A DNA stretch of 64,000 nucleotides from Rhizobium sp. Root1220 (GCF_001426265.1 NZ_LMDG01000023.1:1-64000), one strand, 5' to 3'; shown: positions 9,509-19,857, counted from the stretch's first letter. Program-made: numbers and translations. Notes: generated from the sequence alone by a model not told the origin.

Positions 9509-10921
9509 TTATGCGTTTCTGGACATCATTCGCGGCGTCACGCGCATCGGCAGGCCGTTCTGTGGCTGAGTCGTAAGCTTCTGAACCGGCCAAGGCTTGG
9601 TCTGGTCCGTCGTATCGAAACGGAAGCGATGCATCATTACGGCGAGAGCGATCACAGCTTCCTGCAGAGCGAAGGTTGCGCCGATGCAGACGCGCGGACC
9701 GGCACCGAAGGGAAGAAACTGGAAGCGGCCGATCTTTGTCCGTTTTTCCGGTAGGAATCGCTCCGGAATATAGGCGCGGGGTTTTTCCCAGTAGAGCTCG
9801 TGGCGATGCAATGTCCAGGGCATAATGAGGATGGTGACGCCGGCTTCGATCTCGACCGCTTCGCCATTCGCGTCGGTCCAGCAATCTGGTGCGATGGCCG
9901 CACGGTTGATTGAAGGTGCCGGGGGATAGAGGCGCAGGGCCTCCTCGAATGCCGCGCGAGTGCAGGGCATGAGATCGAGCCATTGCACCGGTTCAGCGCC
10001 AGTTGCCAGAACACGGTCGATTTCTTCTTCCATTGCGTCGCGAAAATGCGGAGTATTCGCGACGCAATAGAGCGTCCACGCAAGCGCCCGGGCGGTCGTC
10101 TCGTGACCCGCACCAATGAAGGTTAGGATGTTGTCTTCGATTTCCTCATTGGAGAGACCGCCTGTCGTTGCCTGGTCAAGAAGCAGGGTGAGGAAGTCCT
10201 CGGGCGTTGAAGACCGGTCCGTTTTCATGCGCCTAAGGCGTGCATCCATCGTCTGCCTCACGATGCCGCGGAATTTCTCAAGGACCTTCTGCCCGCCGAT
10301 GCGGGTCAATCGCGGTACCCACGACGGCGCCCGCAGGAGATCCATCGGATCGACGCGGCCCATGCGGTGGAGAAGGCTGTTCACATCATCTGCGAAACTG
10401 TTCGAAGAGGTGACGATTTCGCCGGAGAACAGGGTATCGGCGAGAATTGCGAAGGTCAGCTCCGTCATGTCGCTGGCGATCTCGAACGTTTCACCCTCAT
10501 TGCCGGCAGTTTCGTACTTTCGAGCATACTCCTCGGACTGGCGCAGCATCTGCCCGGCAAAGCCGTTGGCGTGGCGCGGGGTAAAGACCGGCGCGACGGC
10601 TTTGCGAGACCGCTTCCAGACCTCGCCCTCGGCCGTCAAAAGTCCGTCACGCAAGATCGGGCGCAGGATCAGCTGGCGAATGTCCGACATGCGATAGTTT
10701 GCGGCATTGTCGACGAGCACGTGCTTGATGAGCCCGGGATCGTTGACGATGATCGTGCTTTCCCTGAAGAAGCGTGTCTTGATCCACGGCAGCGTATAGG
10801 ACGGCTCGCCCCACAGCTCCAGGGGATTGCGCAGGATGGTACGGATGATTTCAATCCGGCTCGGCGGCACGGAGCGAGGCAACGGCGCGGGCGGTACAAA
10901 CGGATCCGGACGCATGTCCAT
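9509..10921 (-). CDS. cytochrome P450
   Basis: This is a 470-residue P450 monooxygenase. Diagnostic motifs are the I-helix oxygen-activation sequence GAGHETTARAL, the K-helix EEALRLYPPAPS (ExxR), PERFLPEKR, and the haem-binding loop LPFGAGPRVCIG with its cysteine thiolate. The ATG at 10921 is preferred over the first in-frame start (10963) because homologous P450s begin just before the proline-rich PFVPPAPLPRS segment. There is no membrane anchor and no fused reductase. The substrate is unknown, and no redox partner gene lies nearby. Confidence 0.9.
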   Translation of the reverse strand: MDMRPDPFVPPAPLPRSVPPSRIEIIRTILRNPLELWGEPSYTLPWIKTRFFRESTIIVNDPGLIKHVLVDNAANYRMSDIRQLILRPILRDGLLTAEGEVWKRSRKAVAPVFTPRHANGFAGQMLRQSEEYARKYETAGNEGETFEIASDMTELTFAILADTLFSGEIVTSSNSFADDVNSLLHRMGRVDPMDLLRAPSWVPRLTRIGGQKVLEKFRGIVRQTMDARLRRMKTDRSSTPEDFLTLLLDQATTGGLSNEEIEDNILTFIGAGHETTARALAWTLYCVANTPHFRDAMEEEIDRVLATGAEPVQWLDLMPCTRAAFEEALRLYPPAPSINRAAIAPDCWTDANGEAVEIEAGVTILIMPWTLHRHELYWEKPRAYIPERFLPEKRTKIGRFQFLPFGAGPRVCIGATFALQEAVIALAVMMHRFRFDTTDQTKPWPVQKLTTQPQNGLPMRVTPRMMSRNA

Positions 10922-10971
10922 GAGCTTCAGCCTTTTCGCGGAAGAGATCGAACCTCCCGGCAAGGCTAGAA

Positions 10972-11934
10972 CTAGAGCAGGCTTTCGAGCTCGTCCAGCC
11001 TGTCATTAACCAGCCAGCCGTAATAGTTCTCTTCCGGCCAGACCGCTTGGCCTGCGGCCCGGTTCTTGGCCGCAAGGGCGGCTGCGCGCTGGCGCGAACT
11101 GCCGACATTGTAGAGCGTCGCCGTCAGGCCGGGATTGTTGGAGATATCCATGCCCGCAATCTGCTTGTAGTCGTCGATCGACCGGCGAATAGAGGCCGCG
11201 ACGAATGCGAGCGAGATGTCCGGCTGCATGATCGCCTTATAGACGCTGCCGGCATCTTTCTCGTTCAGCTTCTCGTAGCCCGAGACCTTGGTAACGAGAT
11301 CGGAGAGCATTAGCGCCGTCAGCGGATTGATCTGACCGAGGCCAAAAGTCTGCCCGGCATAGAAGGGCTGGAAGAACACGGCGCTGAAGCGATTGTTCGG
11401 AAAGCCCTTGCCATCGACGTTCTTGCCACGGAAATCGCGATCCCAGACATTCTCGCGGCAGGTCCAGACCGTGTAGGAGTCGCCTTTGCCGTTGCATTCT
11501 GCAAACTGCGGCCGCCGGATGAAATCATCCACGTCCTCGCCGTTGTAGGCGAAGCGGAAGCTTTCGCCGGCGTAGGACGCAGCCTTGACGTAATAGGACT
11601 GCAATCGGTCATAGGCGTCGACATTGTAGGTATGCTCGCCGACAATGGCGCCGACCACATGGATCGGGTCGATGCCGTAGGCTGCCGACATCTTCTTGAT
11701 CTTGCCCATAAGCTCGTGGTCGGTGGCGAGCAGCTCGCGAACCTTGTCGTACTTGCGATCGAATGACGTCTTCGTACCCTTGGTCCGGCGAACGGACGCA
11801 CCCGGAATATCCGGTTGCTCCACATGGCGATTGCCCGGTGGCACCAGCTCGATAGCAAAAGCGGGCGCCGCGGTCAGCACGGCGGCAGCAATCAAAAGGC
11901 TCGTCAGAAGGCGTCGCAAGATCAGCGTTCCCAT
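10972..11934 (-). CDS. secreted DUF1402 protein with lysozyme-like motifs
   Basis: The product is about 320 residues from ATG 11934, beginning with a clear Sec signal peptide (RRLLTSLLIAAAVLTAAPAFA). It matches the rhizobial family known as DUF1402. The sequence YGIDPIHVVGAIVGEHTYNV, with Glu in GEH, and the later FGLGQINPLTALML resemble the catalytic Glu and GLxQIxPxTA motifs of lytic transglycosylases. I infer a periplasmic peptidoglycan-active or -binding enzyme, but no member is characterised to my knowledge. A slightly longer start at 11946 is possible. The P450 gene follows on the same strand about 50 bp downstream of the stop. Confidence 0.8.
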   Translation of the reverse strand: MGTLILRRLLTSLLIAAAVLTAAPAFAIELVPPGNRHVEQPDIPGASVRRTKGTKTSFDRKYDKVRELLATDHELMGKIKKMSAAYGIDPIHVVGAIVGEHTYNVDAYDRLQSYYVKAASYAGESFRFAYNGEDVDDFIRRPQFAECNGKGDSYTVWTCRENVWDRDFRGKNVDGKGFPNNRFSAVFFQPFYAGQTFGLGQINPLTALMLSDLVTKVSGYEKLNEKDAGSVYKAIMQPDISLAFVAASIRRSIDDYKQIAGMDISNNPGLTATLYNVGSSRQRAAALAAKNRAAGQAVWPEENYYGWLVNDRLDELESLL

Positions 11935-12002
11935 CGTTCCTGGCATTGGTCGCGAAGCGCGCTGACTGGACCACAATCTTGGCCGAATAATGCTGGCGCA
12001 TA

Positions 12003-12041
12003 CAACAAAACGGGCCCTTCACTAAAAAGTAAAAGGCCCGC
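12003..12041 (-). terminator. terminator downstream of hslU
   Basis: On the minus strand CGGGCC(T)TT pairs with AAGGGCCCG around a short loop and is followed by TTTTGTTG. It lies about 70 bp after the hslU stop, in the gap before the DUF1402 gene. Confidence 0.7.
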
Positions 12042-12108
12042 TGTCGAGAGTAGACCCTGTCAAAATCCCGTCATCGCATCGGTAAAGATGGAGACCGGTG
12101 CTGCCGCA

Positions 12109-13416
12109 TCACAGGATGAAGCGCGACAGGTCCGTATTCTGGGCGAGATCGCCGACATGCTTGCGGACATAGTCCGCGTCGATCGTGACGGCGGTGCCGC
12201 CGCGATCCGGTGCGTTGAACGAAATCTCATCCAGCACCCGCTCCATCACCGTCTGCAAACGGCGGGCGCCGATGTTTTCAACCGACGAGTTCAGGTGAAC
12301 TGCTACATCGGCGAGCGCATCAAGCGCGTCATCGGTGAATTCAAGGTTCAGGCCTTCGGTTTGCATCAGCGCCACGTACTGCCTGATCAGGCTCGCCTCG
12401 GTTTCTGTGAGGATGCGGCGGAAGTCTTCCTTGGTGAGCGGGCGCAGCTCGACGCGGATCGGCAGGCGGCCCTGCAATTCCGGCAGCAGATCCGAGGGCT
12501 TGGAGACATGGAAAGCGCCCGACGCGATAAAGAGGACATGGTCTGTCTTCACCGGCCCGTACTTCGTCGAAACCGTCGTGCCTTCGACCAAGGGCAGCAA
12601 ATCGCGCTGCACACCTTCGCGGGACACCCCCGCGCCCATGCCGCCATCACGGGCAGCAATCTTGTCAATCTCGTCGAGGAAGACAATGCCGTCGTTCTCG
12701 ACGGCCCGCACCGCCTCGCGCTGGATGACTTCGTTGTCGATCATCTTGTCGGATTCGTCGCGGATCAGGTCGGCATAGGACGCCTTGACGGTGGTACGGA
12801 CCTTCTTGGTACGGCCCCCCATTGCCTTGCCGAACATTTCCGACAGGTTGAGCACGCCGATATTGCCGCCCTGCATGCCGGGAATGTCGAAGCCGCCCAT
12901 ACCGGTATTGGTGTCGGCCACTTCGATATCGATTTCCTTGTCATCCAGTTCGCCGGTGCGCAGCTTCTTGCGGAAGCTGTCGCGAGTCGCAGGAGAAGCG
13001 GTCGATCCGACGAGCGCATCGAGAACGCGTTCCTCAGCGCTCATGTGGGCTTTCGCCTGCACTTCTGACCGCTTCTTTTCGCGAGCGAGGCCGATTCCAA
13101 CTTCGACAAGATCGCGGATGATCTGTTCGACATCGCGGCCGACATAACCGACTTCGGTGAACTTGGTGGCTTCCACCTTGATGAACGGTGCGCCGGCGAG
13201 CTTGGCAAGGCGACGGGAGATTTCCGTCTTGCCGACGCCGGTCGGGCCGATCATCAGGATGTTCTTGGGCATGACTTCGTCGCGCAGGTCGGGCTCGAGC
13301 TGCTGGCGGCGCCAGCGGTTGCGGAGCGCAATTGCAACGGCGCGCTTTGCCTCATGCTGGCCGATAATGTAGCGGTCGAGTTCGGAAACGATCTCGCGGG
13401 GGGAAAATGTCGTCAT
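12109..13416 (-). CDS. hslU: ATP-dependent protease ATPase subunit HslU
   Basis: This is the AAA+ unfoldase of the HslUV (ClpYQ) protease, 435 residues. It begins [20 protein letters not shown] and carries Walker [11 protein letters not shown], Walker [11 protein letters not shown], the pore motif GYVGRDV and a C-terminal tail ending DLSRFIL that docks into HslV. It lies 33 bp downstream of hslV in the same transcriptional unit, the normal order. It degrades misfolded proteins and specific regulators in the cytoplasm. Confidence 0.97.
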   Translation of the reverse strand: MTTFSPREIVSELDRYIIGQHEAKRAVAIALRNRWRRQQLEPDLRDEVMPKNILMIGPTGVGKTEISRRLAKLAGAPFIKVEATKFTEVGYVGRDVEQIIRDLVEVGIGLAREKKRSEVQAKAHMSAEERVLDALVGSTASPATRDSFRKKLRTGELDDKEIDIEVADTNTGMGGFDIPGMQGGNIGVLNLSEMFGKAMGGRTKKVRTTVKASYADLIRDESDKMIDNEVIQREAVRAVENDGIVFLDEIDKIAARDGGMGAGVSREGVQRDLLPLVEGTTVSTKYGPVKTDHVLFIASGAFHVSKPSDLLPELQGRLPIRVELRPLTKEDFRRILTETEASLIRQYVALMQTEGLNLEFTDDALDALADVAVHLNSSVENIGARRLQTVMERVLDEISFNAPDRGGTAVTIDADYVRKHVGDLAQNTDLSRFIL

Positions 13417-13449
13417 CGTCTATATCCCATCAGGATGAATGTCTTTGAA

Positions 13450-13977
13450 CTAGGCGTCGGCATCCAGCGTTTCGACCACGATGTTGTGGTTGGTATAGAC
13501 GCAGATGTCGGCAGCGATATCGAGCGCACGGCGGGCAATTTCCTCGGCAGACTTGTCACTGTCCATGAGGGCACGGGCAGCCGCAAAGGCATAGTTTCCG
13601 CCGGAGCCGATGGCGATCGCGCCATGTTCGGGCTCAAGCACGTCGCCGTTGCCGGTGATTGCCAGCGTCACCGATTTGTCGGCGACCAACATCATCGCCT
13701 CGAGATTGCGAAGATATTTGTCGGTACGCCAATCCTTGGCGAGCTCGACGGCGGCGCGCATCAGCTGGCCGGGATACTGCTCGAGTTTCTTTTCAAGCCG
13801 CTCGAGCAGCGTGAAAGCGTCGGCGGTGGCGCCAGCGAAACCGGCAATGACCTCACCCTTTCCGATGCGGCGCACCTTGCGAGCATTGCCCTTCATGACG
13901 GTCTGACCGAGGCTGACCTGACCGTCGCCCGCCATGATGACCTTGCCGCCCTTGCGAACTGTAATAATCGTTGTCAT
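13450..13977 (-). CDS. hslV: ATP-dependent protease proteolytic subunit HslV
   Basis: This is the threonine protease of HslUV. Start 13977 gives [20 protein letters not shown], so removal of Met exposes the catalytic N-terminal Thr as in other HslV proteins. The more upstream ATG (13986) would block that and is rejected. AAGGTG lies about 8 bases before the chosen ATG. Length 175 residues is typical. It is first in the hslVU unit and divergent from hisB over about 180 bp. Confidence 0.96.
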   Translation of the reverse strand: MTTIITVRKGGKVIMAGDGQVSLGQTVMKGNARKVRRIGKGEVIAGFAGATADAFTLLERLEKKLEQYPGQLMRAAVELAKDWRTDKYLRNLEAMMLVADKSVTLAITGNGDVLEPEHGAIAIGSGGNYAFAAARALMDSDKSAEEIARRALDIAADICVYTNHNIVVETLDADA

Positions 13978-14155
13978 CCAATACACCTTGGCCCGTCAGG
14001 CGGGCCGTTACCTCGGGCCGTGCATCGGCCCCGTTGAGCCCTATGTAAGTTGGTAAATGCCGATTGCAAATGGCTACAATTTCTCCGGCCGCGGTTCTGG
14101 ATATTTCCCGGCTCGCCTGATAAGGAACCCGCTTATTACCGGATGGAGCAGCCAT

Positions 14156-14764
14156 ATGGCCGAGACCGCAGCAAGCCGCACCGGCGCAGTATCGCGCACG
14201 ACCAACGAAACTTCGGTATCCGTTTCCGTCAATCTCGACGGCACCGGACAATCGAAGATTTCGACCGGCGTCGGCTTCTTCGACCATATGCTCGACCAGT
14301 TGTCGCGCCATTCGCTGATCGACATGGAGATCGAGACCAAGGGTGATCTGCACGTCGACGATCATCATGCCGTCGAAGACACCGGCATCGCCATCGGCCA
14401 GGCCATCGCCAAGGCGCTCGGCGATCGTCGCGGCATCACCCGCTATGCATCGATCGACCTTGCGATGGACGAAACGATGACGAAAGCTGCCGTCGACCTC
14501 TCCGGCCGTCCCTTCCTCGTCTGGAACGTCGCCTTCAGCGCGCCGAAGATCGGTACCTTCGATACCGAACTGGTGCGCGAATTCTTCCAGGCACTTGCCC
14601 AGAATGCCGGCATCACCTTGCATATTCTCAACCATTATGGTGCCAACAATCACCATATTGCCGAGACTTGCTTCAAGGCCGTTGCCCGCGCATTGCGCAC
14701 GGCGACCGAGATCGATCCGAGGCAGGCGGGCCGTGTACCCTCGACGAAGGGCACGCTCGTCTGA
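14156..14764 (+). CDS. hisB: imidazoleglycerol-phosphate dehydratase
   Basis: This enzyme catalyses the sixth step of histidine synthesis. The 202-residue monofunctional form has the diagnostic metal-binding clusters [33 protein letters not shown] and [17 protein letters not shown] 14156 with GGAGC upstream is chosen; an earlier in-frame ATG at 14057 adds residues not found in the family. It is the first gene of a his cluster running to coaA. Confidence 0.97.
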   Translation: MAETAASRTGAVSRTTNETSVSVSVNLDGTGQSKISTGVGFFDHMLDQLSRHSLIDMEIETKGDLHVDDHHAVEDTGIAIGQAIAKALGDRRGITRYASIDLAMDETMTKAAVDLSGRPFLVWNVAFSAPKIGTFDTELVREFFQALAQNAGITLHILNHYGANNHHIAETCFKAVARALRTATEIDPRQAGRVPSTKGTLV

Positions 14765-14787
14765 GCCCCTTCAGGGAGCTTGACGAT

Positions 14788-15270
14788 ATGACTTCCAGCT
14801 ATCTGGTTCTGACAACGCCCGATGGAGCCGATAAGGCACACGAGAAGACGCGGTTCATTCGCGACGGCTTTACCATGCTCGGCTTCCTTTTTCCATGGAT
14901 CTGGTTGGCATCGCATCGGCTCTGGCTGCACGCGATCGCTGCCTTCTTGGCTCAGAGCATCGGCGGAGCGCTGATGGACCGGCCGGGGCTCTGGATCGTC
15001 GGTGCCGTAGTCACCTTCGGCACCAGCCTGCTGGTGGCGCTGGAAGGGCAGAATTTTCGTGTTCGCAACCTCGTCTCCAAGGGCTGGGACGAGAATGCGC
15101 TGATCTCGGCCGACTCGCTTGATGTGGCCGAGGAGATCTATTTTTCAGATGTTCAGACCGATATGCGTGACGAAAAAGCGATGCCGTCGCCGCAATGGGA
15201 CAGCGCGTCCCGTGGCGATCGCGGCAGTGCCACGTCGCTCGGTCTCTTCGGCTTTGATGGAGGACGCTGA
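14788..15270 (+). CDS. DUF2628 small membrane protein in the his operon
   Basis: The 160-residue protein starts [13 protein letters not shown] and has two or three hydrophobic segments ([52 protein letters not shown]), then a soluble acidic tail. This matches DUF2628. It sits between hisB (23 bp upstream) and hisH (TGATG overlap), so it is translated as part of the histidine operon, yet no role in histidine synthesis is known. GGGAG lies about 10 bases before the ATG. Confidence 0.85.
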   Translation: MTSSYLVLTTPDGADKAHEKTRFIRDGFTMLGFLFPWIWLASHRLWLHAIAAFLAQSIGGALMDRPGLWIVGAVVTFGTSLLVALEGQNFRVRNLVSKGWDENALISADSLDVAEEIYFSDVQTDMRDEKAMPSPQWDSASRGDRGSATSLGLFGFDGGR

Positions 15271-15920
15271 TGCGCGTCGCAATTATCGACTACGGCTCCG
15301 GCAACCTGCGCTCGGCAACGAAGGCATTTGAACGCGCGGCCCGCGAGGCCGGCATCGACGCGGTGATCGACCTCACCGACAAGGCCGAGAATGTCGCCGT
15401 TGCCGACCGCGTCGTACTACCGGGCGTCGGCGCCTATGCCGACTGCCGGCGCGGGCTCGATGCGGTGCCCGGGATGACCGAGGTGCTGATCGAGACGATC
15501 GAGAAGAAGGCGCGGCCTTTCCTCGGCATCTGCGTCGGCATGCAGCTGATGTCGTCGCGCGGATTGGAGAAGACGACCACCGAAGGCTTCGGCTGGATTC
15601 CGGGTGATGTCGTCGAGATGACGCCTGATGATGCCGATCTGAAGATTCCACAGATCGGCTGGAACACGCTCGACCTGCACAACCCTCACCCGTTGTTCGA
15701 CGGAATCTCAACAGGGCCGGATGGGCTGCATGCGTATTTCGTGCATTCGTATCATCTGGCCGCGAAGAACCGCGCCGATGTGATCGCGACCACAGGCTAC
15801 GGCGGACCGCTGACGGCGTTTGTCGGGCGCGACAACATGGCCGGCGCGCAGTTCCATCCGGAGAAGAGCCAGAAGCTCGGCCTCGCCCTGATTGCCAATT
15901 TCCTGCGCTGGAAGCCCTGA
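15270..15920 (+). CDS. hisH: imidazole glycerol phosphate synthase, glutaminase subunit
   Basis: This class I glutamine amidotransferase (216 residues) supplies ammonia to HisF. The nucleophile cysteine lies in [10 protein letters not shown], and the His/Glu dyad in [11 protein letters not shown]. The oxyanion strand PGVGAYADC is also visible. The start overlaps the DUF2628 stop by one base, indicating coupled translation. HisF is two genes downstream. Confidence 0.96.
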   Translation: MRVAIIDYGSGNLRSATKAFERAAREAGIDAVIDLTDKAENVAVADRVVLPGVGAYADCRRGLDAVPGMTEVLIETIEKKARPFLGICVGMQLMSSRGLEKTTTEGFGWIPGDVVEMTPDDADLKIPQIGWNTLDLHNPHPLFDGISTGPDGLHAYFVHSYHLAAKNRADVIATTGYGGPLTAFVGRDNMAGAQFHPEKSQKLGLALIANFLRWKP

Positions 15921-15946
15921 GCTCGCGCCATCCAAGGACCGCTTGA

Positions 15947-16696
15947 ATGATCCTATTTCCTGCCATCGACCTCAAGGACGGCCAGTGCGTTCGCCTCAAG
16001 CTTGGCGACATGGAGCAGGCCACCGTCTATAATCCAGATCCCGGCGCACAGGCGAAAGCCTTTGAAGACCAGGGTTTTGAATGGCTGCATGTGGTCGACC
16101 TGAATGGGGCTTTTGCCGGCGAAAGCGTAAACGGCACGGCCGTGGATGCTATCCTGAAGGCGACGAAGAGCCCGGTCCAGCTTGGCGGCGGCATTCGCAC
16201 GCTTGACCATATCGAGAGTTGGCTGTCGCGCGGGCTGTCGCGGGTGATCCTCGGCACCGTTGCCGTGCGTGATCCGGCGTTGGTCATCGAAGCCTGCAAG
16301 AAGTTTCCCGGCCACGTCGCCGTTGGCATCGACGCCAAGGGCGGCAAGGTGGCCGTCGAGGGATGGGCGGAAGCCTCCGAACTCGGGATCACCGAGCTGG
16401 CAAAGAAATTCGAAGGCGCAGGCGTAGCGGCGATCATCTACACCGATATCGATCGAGACGGAATTCTGACCGGTATTAACTGGGATTCAACGCTGCACCT
16501 CGCCGCGTCGATTTCCATACCGGTCATCGCGTCCGGTGGCTTGGCCTCGATCGACGACGTGAAGCGTATGCTGCAGCCCGACGCGCGCAAGCTCGAAGGT
16601 GCTATTTCAGGCCGGGCACTTTATGATGGCCGTATCGATCCCCGGGAAGCTTTGGCACTGATCAAGGCGGCGCGGGCGAAGGAGACTGCGCAATGA
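15947..16696 (+). CDS. hisA: phosphoribosylformimino-5-aminoimidazole carboxamide ribotide isomerase
   Basis: This 249-residue (beta/alpha)8 isomerase performs the Amadori rearrangement of ProFAR to PRFAR. The N-terminal catalytic Asp lies in [16 protein letters not shown] and the second acidic residue in [10 protein letters not shown]. Phosphate-binding loops are LGGGIRT and [11 protein letters not shown]. Its stop overlaps the hisF ATG (ATGA). Confidence 0.97.
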   Translation: MILFPAIDLKDGQCVRLKLGDMEQATVYNPDPGAQAKAFEDQGFEWLHVVDLNGAFAGESVNGTAVDAILKATKSPVQLGGGIRTLDHIESWLSRGLSRVILGTVAVRDPALVIEACKKFPGHVAVGIDAKGGKVAVEGWAEASELGITELAKKFEGAGVAAIIYTDIDRDGILTGINWDSTLHLAASISIPVIASGGLASIDDVKRMLQPDARKLEGAISGRALYDGRIDPREALALIKAARAKETAQ

Positions 16697-17481
16697 CCCT
16701 GAAGGCTCGTGTCATCCCCTGCCTCGACGTCAAGGACGGCCGCGTCGTCAAGGGCGTCAACTTCCTGAACCTGGTCGATGCCGGTGATCCAGTCGAAGCC
16801 GCCAAGGCCTATGACGCGGCCGGCGCTGACGAACTGTGCTTCCTCGACATCACCGCGTCGTCCGACAATCGCGAGACAATCTTCGACGTGGTGGCTCGCA
16901 CGGCCGAGCAATGCTTCATGCCGGTGACGGTCGGCGGTGGTGTTCGCACTATTGCCGACATCCGCAAGCTGCTACTTTGTGGCGCCGACAAGGTGTCGAT
17001 CAACTCGGCTGCGGTGAGCAATCCTGATTTCGTGGCCGAAGCGGCCGACAAGTTCGGCGACCAGTGCATCGTCGTGTCGATCGATGCCAAGCGCCGTTTG
17101 ACGCGGGGCGTTGGCGGCGACAACATCAGTGCGTGGGAGATCTACACCCACGGCGGCCGCAATCCTACCGGCATCGATGCCATCGAATTTGCGCTGAAGA
17201 TGGTCGAGCGCGGCGCCGGCGAACTGCTGGTTACCTCGATGGACCGGGACGGAACCAAAGTCGGCTACGATCTCGAGCTGACCCGGGCGATTGCGGATTC
17301 GGTGCGGGTTCCCGTTATCGCCTCCGGTGGAGTGGGCGATCTCGACGATTTGGTGGCCGGCATCAAGCAAGGCCATGCAACGGCGGTTCTAGCTGCTTCC
17401 ATCTTCCATTTCGGCACCTATTCCGTCGGCGAGGCGAAGCGCTATATGTCTTCCTGCGGCATCGATATGCGTCTCGACTAA
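16693..17481 (+). CDS. hisF: imidazole glycerol phosphate synthase, cyclase subunit
   Basis: This is the partner of HisH, forming imidazole glycerol phosphate and AICAR. The 262-residue barrel has the catalytic Asp in [15 protein letters not shown] and the second in [11 protein letters not shown]. Phosphate loops are TVGGGVRT and [11 protein letters not shown]. It is homologous to HisA next door, reflecting the ancient duplication. Confidence 0.97.
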   Translation: MTLKARVIPCLDVKDGRVVKGVNFLNLVDAGDPVEAAKAYDAAGADELCFLDITASSDNRETIFDVVARTAEQCFMPVTVGGGVRTIADIRKLLLCGADKVSINSAAVSNPDFVAEAADKFGDQCIVVSIDAKRRLTRGVGGDNISAWEIYTHGGRNPTGIDAIEFALKMVERGAGELLVTSMDRDGTKVGYDLELTRAIADSVRVPVIASGGVGDLDDLVAGIKQGHATAVLAASIFHFGTYSVGEAKRYMSSCGIDMRLD

Positions 17482-17497
17482 GCTTGAAAGCGGAATC

Positions 17498-17818
17498 ATG
17501 AGCGAATTTACCCTGGCTGACCTCGAAAAGATCGTCAGCGAACGATCGAAAGCCTCACCGGACGCGTCCTGGACCGCGAAACTTGTTGCTGCAGGACAGC
17601 CGAAAGCGGCAAAGAAGCTGGGCGAAGAGGTTATCGAGGTCGTGATGGCAGCCGTTGTTGGCGATCGTGACAACCTCACCTATGAAGCTGCCGACGTTCT
17701 CTATCACCTATTGGTCGTATTGAAGATCGCAGGCATTCCGTTACAAAATGTTATGGCGGAACTTGAGCATCGCACCGCTCAGTCCGGCCTCATGGAAAAG
17801 GCCAGCCGGCAAAGCTGA
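17498..17818 (+). CDS. hisE: phosphoribosyl-ATP pyrophosphatase
   Basis: This second enzyme of histidine synthesis is 106 residues. It is an all-alpha MazG-like pyrophosphohydrolase with [10 protein letters not shown] and the [11 protein letters not shown] helix supplying Mg-binding acidic residues. It is separate from hisI, as usual in alphaproteobacteria. Its stop overlaps coaA by one base. Confidence 0.95.
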   Translation: MSEFTLADLEKIVSERSKASPDASWTAKLVAAGQPKAAKKLGEEVIEVVMAAVVGDRDNLTYEAADVLYHLLVVLKIAGIPLQNVMAELEHRTAQSGLMEKASRQS

Positions 17819-18813
17819 TGAGCATCGCAAGACAGATCACCGGAGCGCCTGAAGCGCTCGACCATTTCGAGGCGAATGCCTATTCGCCCTATCACTTCTT
17901 TTCGTCAGAGGAATGGGCTCATTTCCGCGCCGATACGCCGCTGACCCTGACGGGCGACGAAGTCAACCGCCTGCGCTCTATGGGCGACCCGATCGATCTC
18001 AGCGAAGTGCGACGCATCTATCTTTCGTTATCGCGCCTTCTCTCCGCGCATGTGGAATCGTCGCAACTGCTTTTCGAGCAGCGCAACCGTTTCCTGAGCT
18101 TGTCCGACGTGGCGAAGACGCCTTTCGTCATCGGGATAGCCGGTTCGGTTGCTGTCGGAAAGTCCACGACCGCTCGTATCCTCAAGGAGCTACTGCGCCG
18201 CTGGCCGTCGAGCCCGAAGGTTGATCTGGTTACCACCGACGGTTTTCTCTACCCGAACGCCGTTCTGCAGCGTGAGAACCTCATGCAACGCAAGGGTTTC
18301 CCCGAGAGCTATGATACGGGTGCAATCCTGCGCTTCTTGGCGGCGATCAAGGCGGGGCAGCCAAATGTCAGGGCGCCGTCCTATTCGCATCTGGTCTATG
18401 ACGTGCTGCCCAACGAACACAAGATCATCGACCGGCCCGATATCCTGATCTTCGAGGGGATCAACGTTCTGCAGTCGCGTGATCTGCCCGCCGGTGGCAA
18501 AATCGTGCCTATGGTATCGGACTTCTTCGACTTCTCGATCTATATCGACGCCGAAGAAAGCCGGATTCACAACTGGTACGTGACGCGTTTCATGCGGCTG
18601 CGCGAGACGGCGTTCCGCGATCCGAATTCGTTCTTCCACCGCTATGCCTCGATCAGCGAGGAGGAAGCCGTGTCGATAGCCGAAGGGCTATGGGAGAACA
18701 TCAACCTCAAGAACCTGCGCGAGAACATCTTGCCTACCAGACCGCGCGCTGACCTGATATTGCGCAAGGGGCAGAATCACCTCACGGAGCAGGTCGCGCT
18801 TCGCAAGCTCTAG
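17818..18813 (+). CDS. coaA: type I pantothenate kinase
   Basis: This enzyme catalyses the first committed step of coenzyme A synthesis. At 331 residues it matches bacterial CoaA. The P-loop reads [17 protein letters not shown], with [18 protein letters not shown] and FEGINVLQ as further family blocks. It is translationally coupled to hisE (TGATG) and ends in a palindromic CTAG shared with the stop of convergent alkB. Confidence 0.96.
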   Translation: MSIARQITGAPEALDHFEANAYSPYHFFSSEEWAHFRADTPLTLTGDEVNRLRSMGDPIDLSEVRRIYLSLSRLLSAHVESSQLLFEQRNRFLSLSDVAKTPFVIGIAGSVAVGKSTTARILKELLRRWPSSPKVDLVTTDGFLYPNAVLQRENLMQRKGFPESYDTGAILRFLAAIKAGQPNVRAPSYSHLVYDVLPNEHKIIDRPDILIFEGINVLQSRDLPAGGKIVPMVSDFFDFSIYIDAEESRIHNWYVTRFMRLRETAFRDPNSFFHRYASISEEEAVSIAEGLWENINLKNLRENILPTRPRADLILRKGQNHLTEQVALRKL

Positions 18814-19418
18814 AGACTGACGCGGCGGAGCGTCAGGTTGATGCGACCGCCGTTTTTCAGCAGCGTCGACGTCGACGGATAGATCCGGTCGACGCCGTGG
18901 AAACACAGACGCCCCCTCCCGCCCAGAACAACGACGTCACCGCTGGAGAGCTTGAAGGACATGGTCTTGTCCGTGCGGACCGGGCCGCCAACGCGGAAGA
19001 GACAGGCATTTCCGAGCGAGATGGAGACGACCGGTGCTTCCAGATCCTGCTCGTCCTTGTCCTGATGCAAACCCATTTTTGCTTCGTCGGAATAGAAATT
19101 GACGAGGCAGGCTTCAGGCGGTTTTGCATAACCGGATACATCGTCCCAGAGATCGAGCAGCGCCTGTGGCAGCGCCGGCCATGGATTGCCGGTCAGCGGA
19201 TGAGCCGGCTGATAGCGATAGCCACGCTCCTGGTCGGTGACCCAGCCGAGCGAGCCGCAATTGGTCATGCGAACCGACATAGGCTTGCCGGTGCCGGGCA
19301 TGGCGGGGACAAACAGCGGTGCTTCGGCAACGATCGCGCGGACAATGTCGACCAGCGCCTCCTGCCGCGAGCGGTTCAGATAGTCCAGCCTATGGCGAAC
19401 GCCGTTCGGCAGCTGCAT
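18810..19418 (-). CDS. alkB: AlkB-family 2-oxoglutarate/Fe(II) dioxygenase
   Basis: This oxidative demethylase repairs N1-methyladenine and N3-methylcytosine. The iron triad is visible as HQD ([10 protein letters not shown]) and the distal His in FHGVDRI; the 2-oxoglutarate arginine is in [19 protein letters not shown] is the substrate/iron loop. Start ATG 19418 uses a GGAGAT ribosome site formed by the last codons of the upstream arfB gene. The 202-residue length is normal. No ada gene is nearby. Confidence 0.94.
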   Translation of the reverse strand: MQLPNGVRHRLDYLNRSRQEALVDIVRAIVAEAPLFVPAMPGTGKPMSVRMTNCGSLGWVTDQERGYRYQPAHPLTGNPWPALPQALLDLWDDVSGYAKPPEACLVNFYSDEAKMGLHQDKDEQDLEAPVVSISLGNACLFRVGGPVRTDKTMSFKLSSGDVVVLGGRGRLCFHGVDRIYPSTSTLLKNGGRINLTLRRVSL

Positions 19419-19422
19419 CAAC

Positions 19423-19857
19423 TTAATCTCCGCTGGGGCGACCGCGCATCTTCTTCACGTCAGAGCGACCGGATTTTGCCTTCAGCCTGCGCTCGACCGA
19501 ACCTTTCGTCGGTTTGGTTTTCTTGCGCGGCGGCGGTGGCGGCTTGGCAGCTTCGAGGATCAACTCCTTCAGCCGCTCGCGCGCGTCCTCGCGGTTGCGG
19601 TCCTGACTGCGGAAACGGCTGGCTTCGATCATCAGCACGCCCTCCTTGGACATGCGCCGGCCCGCAAGTTTCATGGCATTGATCTTGACGCGCTCGTTCA
19701 GCGCCGGCGAAGTCTGGATGTTGAAGAACAGCTGGACGGCCGTCGAAACCTTATTGACGTTCTGCCCGCCGGGACCGCCCGCCAGAACGAACTGCTCCGT
19801 CAATTCCCATCCGGCGATGGTAATCCTGTCACTGATGTAGAGCGGTTCGCTGGCCAT
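19423..19857 (-). CDS. arfB: ribosome rescue hydrolase ArfB (YaeJ-type)
   Basis: This 144-residue GGQ-domain peptidyl-tRNA hydrolase rescues ribosomes stalled without a stop codon. The catalytic motif is AGGPGGQNVNKVST, and the basic, lysine/proline-rich C-terminal tail (PPPPPRKKTKPTKGS) is the part that enters the empty mRNA channel. Its stop lies 4 bases before the alkB start, giving a two-gene unit. Confidence 0.94.
   Translation of the reverse strand: MASEPLYISDRITIAGWELTEQFVLAGGPGGQNVNKVSTAVQLFFNIQTSPALNERVKINAMKLAGRRMSKEGVLMIEASRFRSQDRNREDARERLKELILEAAKPPPPPRKKTKPTKGSVERRLKAKSGRSDVKKMRGRPSGD

Noticed and set aside
11815..13068. Plus-strand open frame (417 codons) across the DUF1402 5' end and hslU
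   Set aside because: It spans an intergenic terminator and two real genes on the opposite strand and has no protein-like conservation signal.
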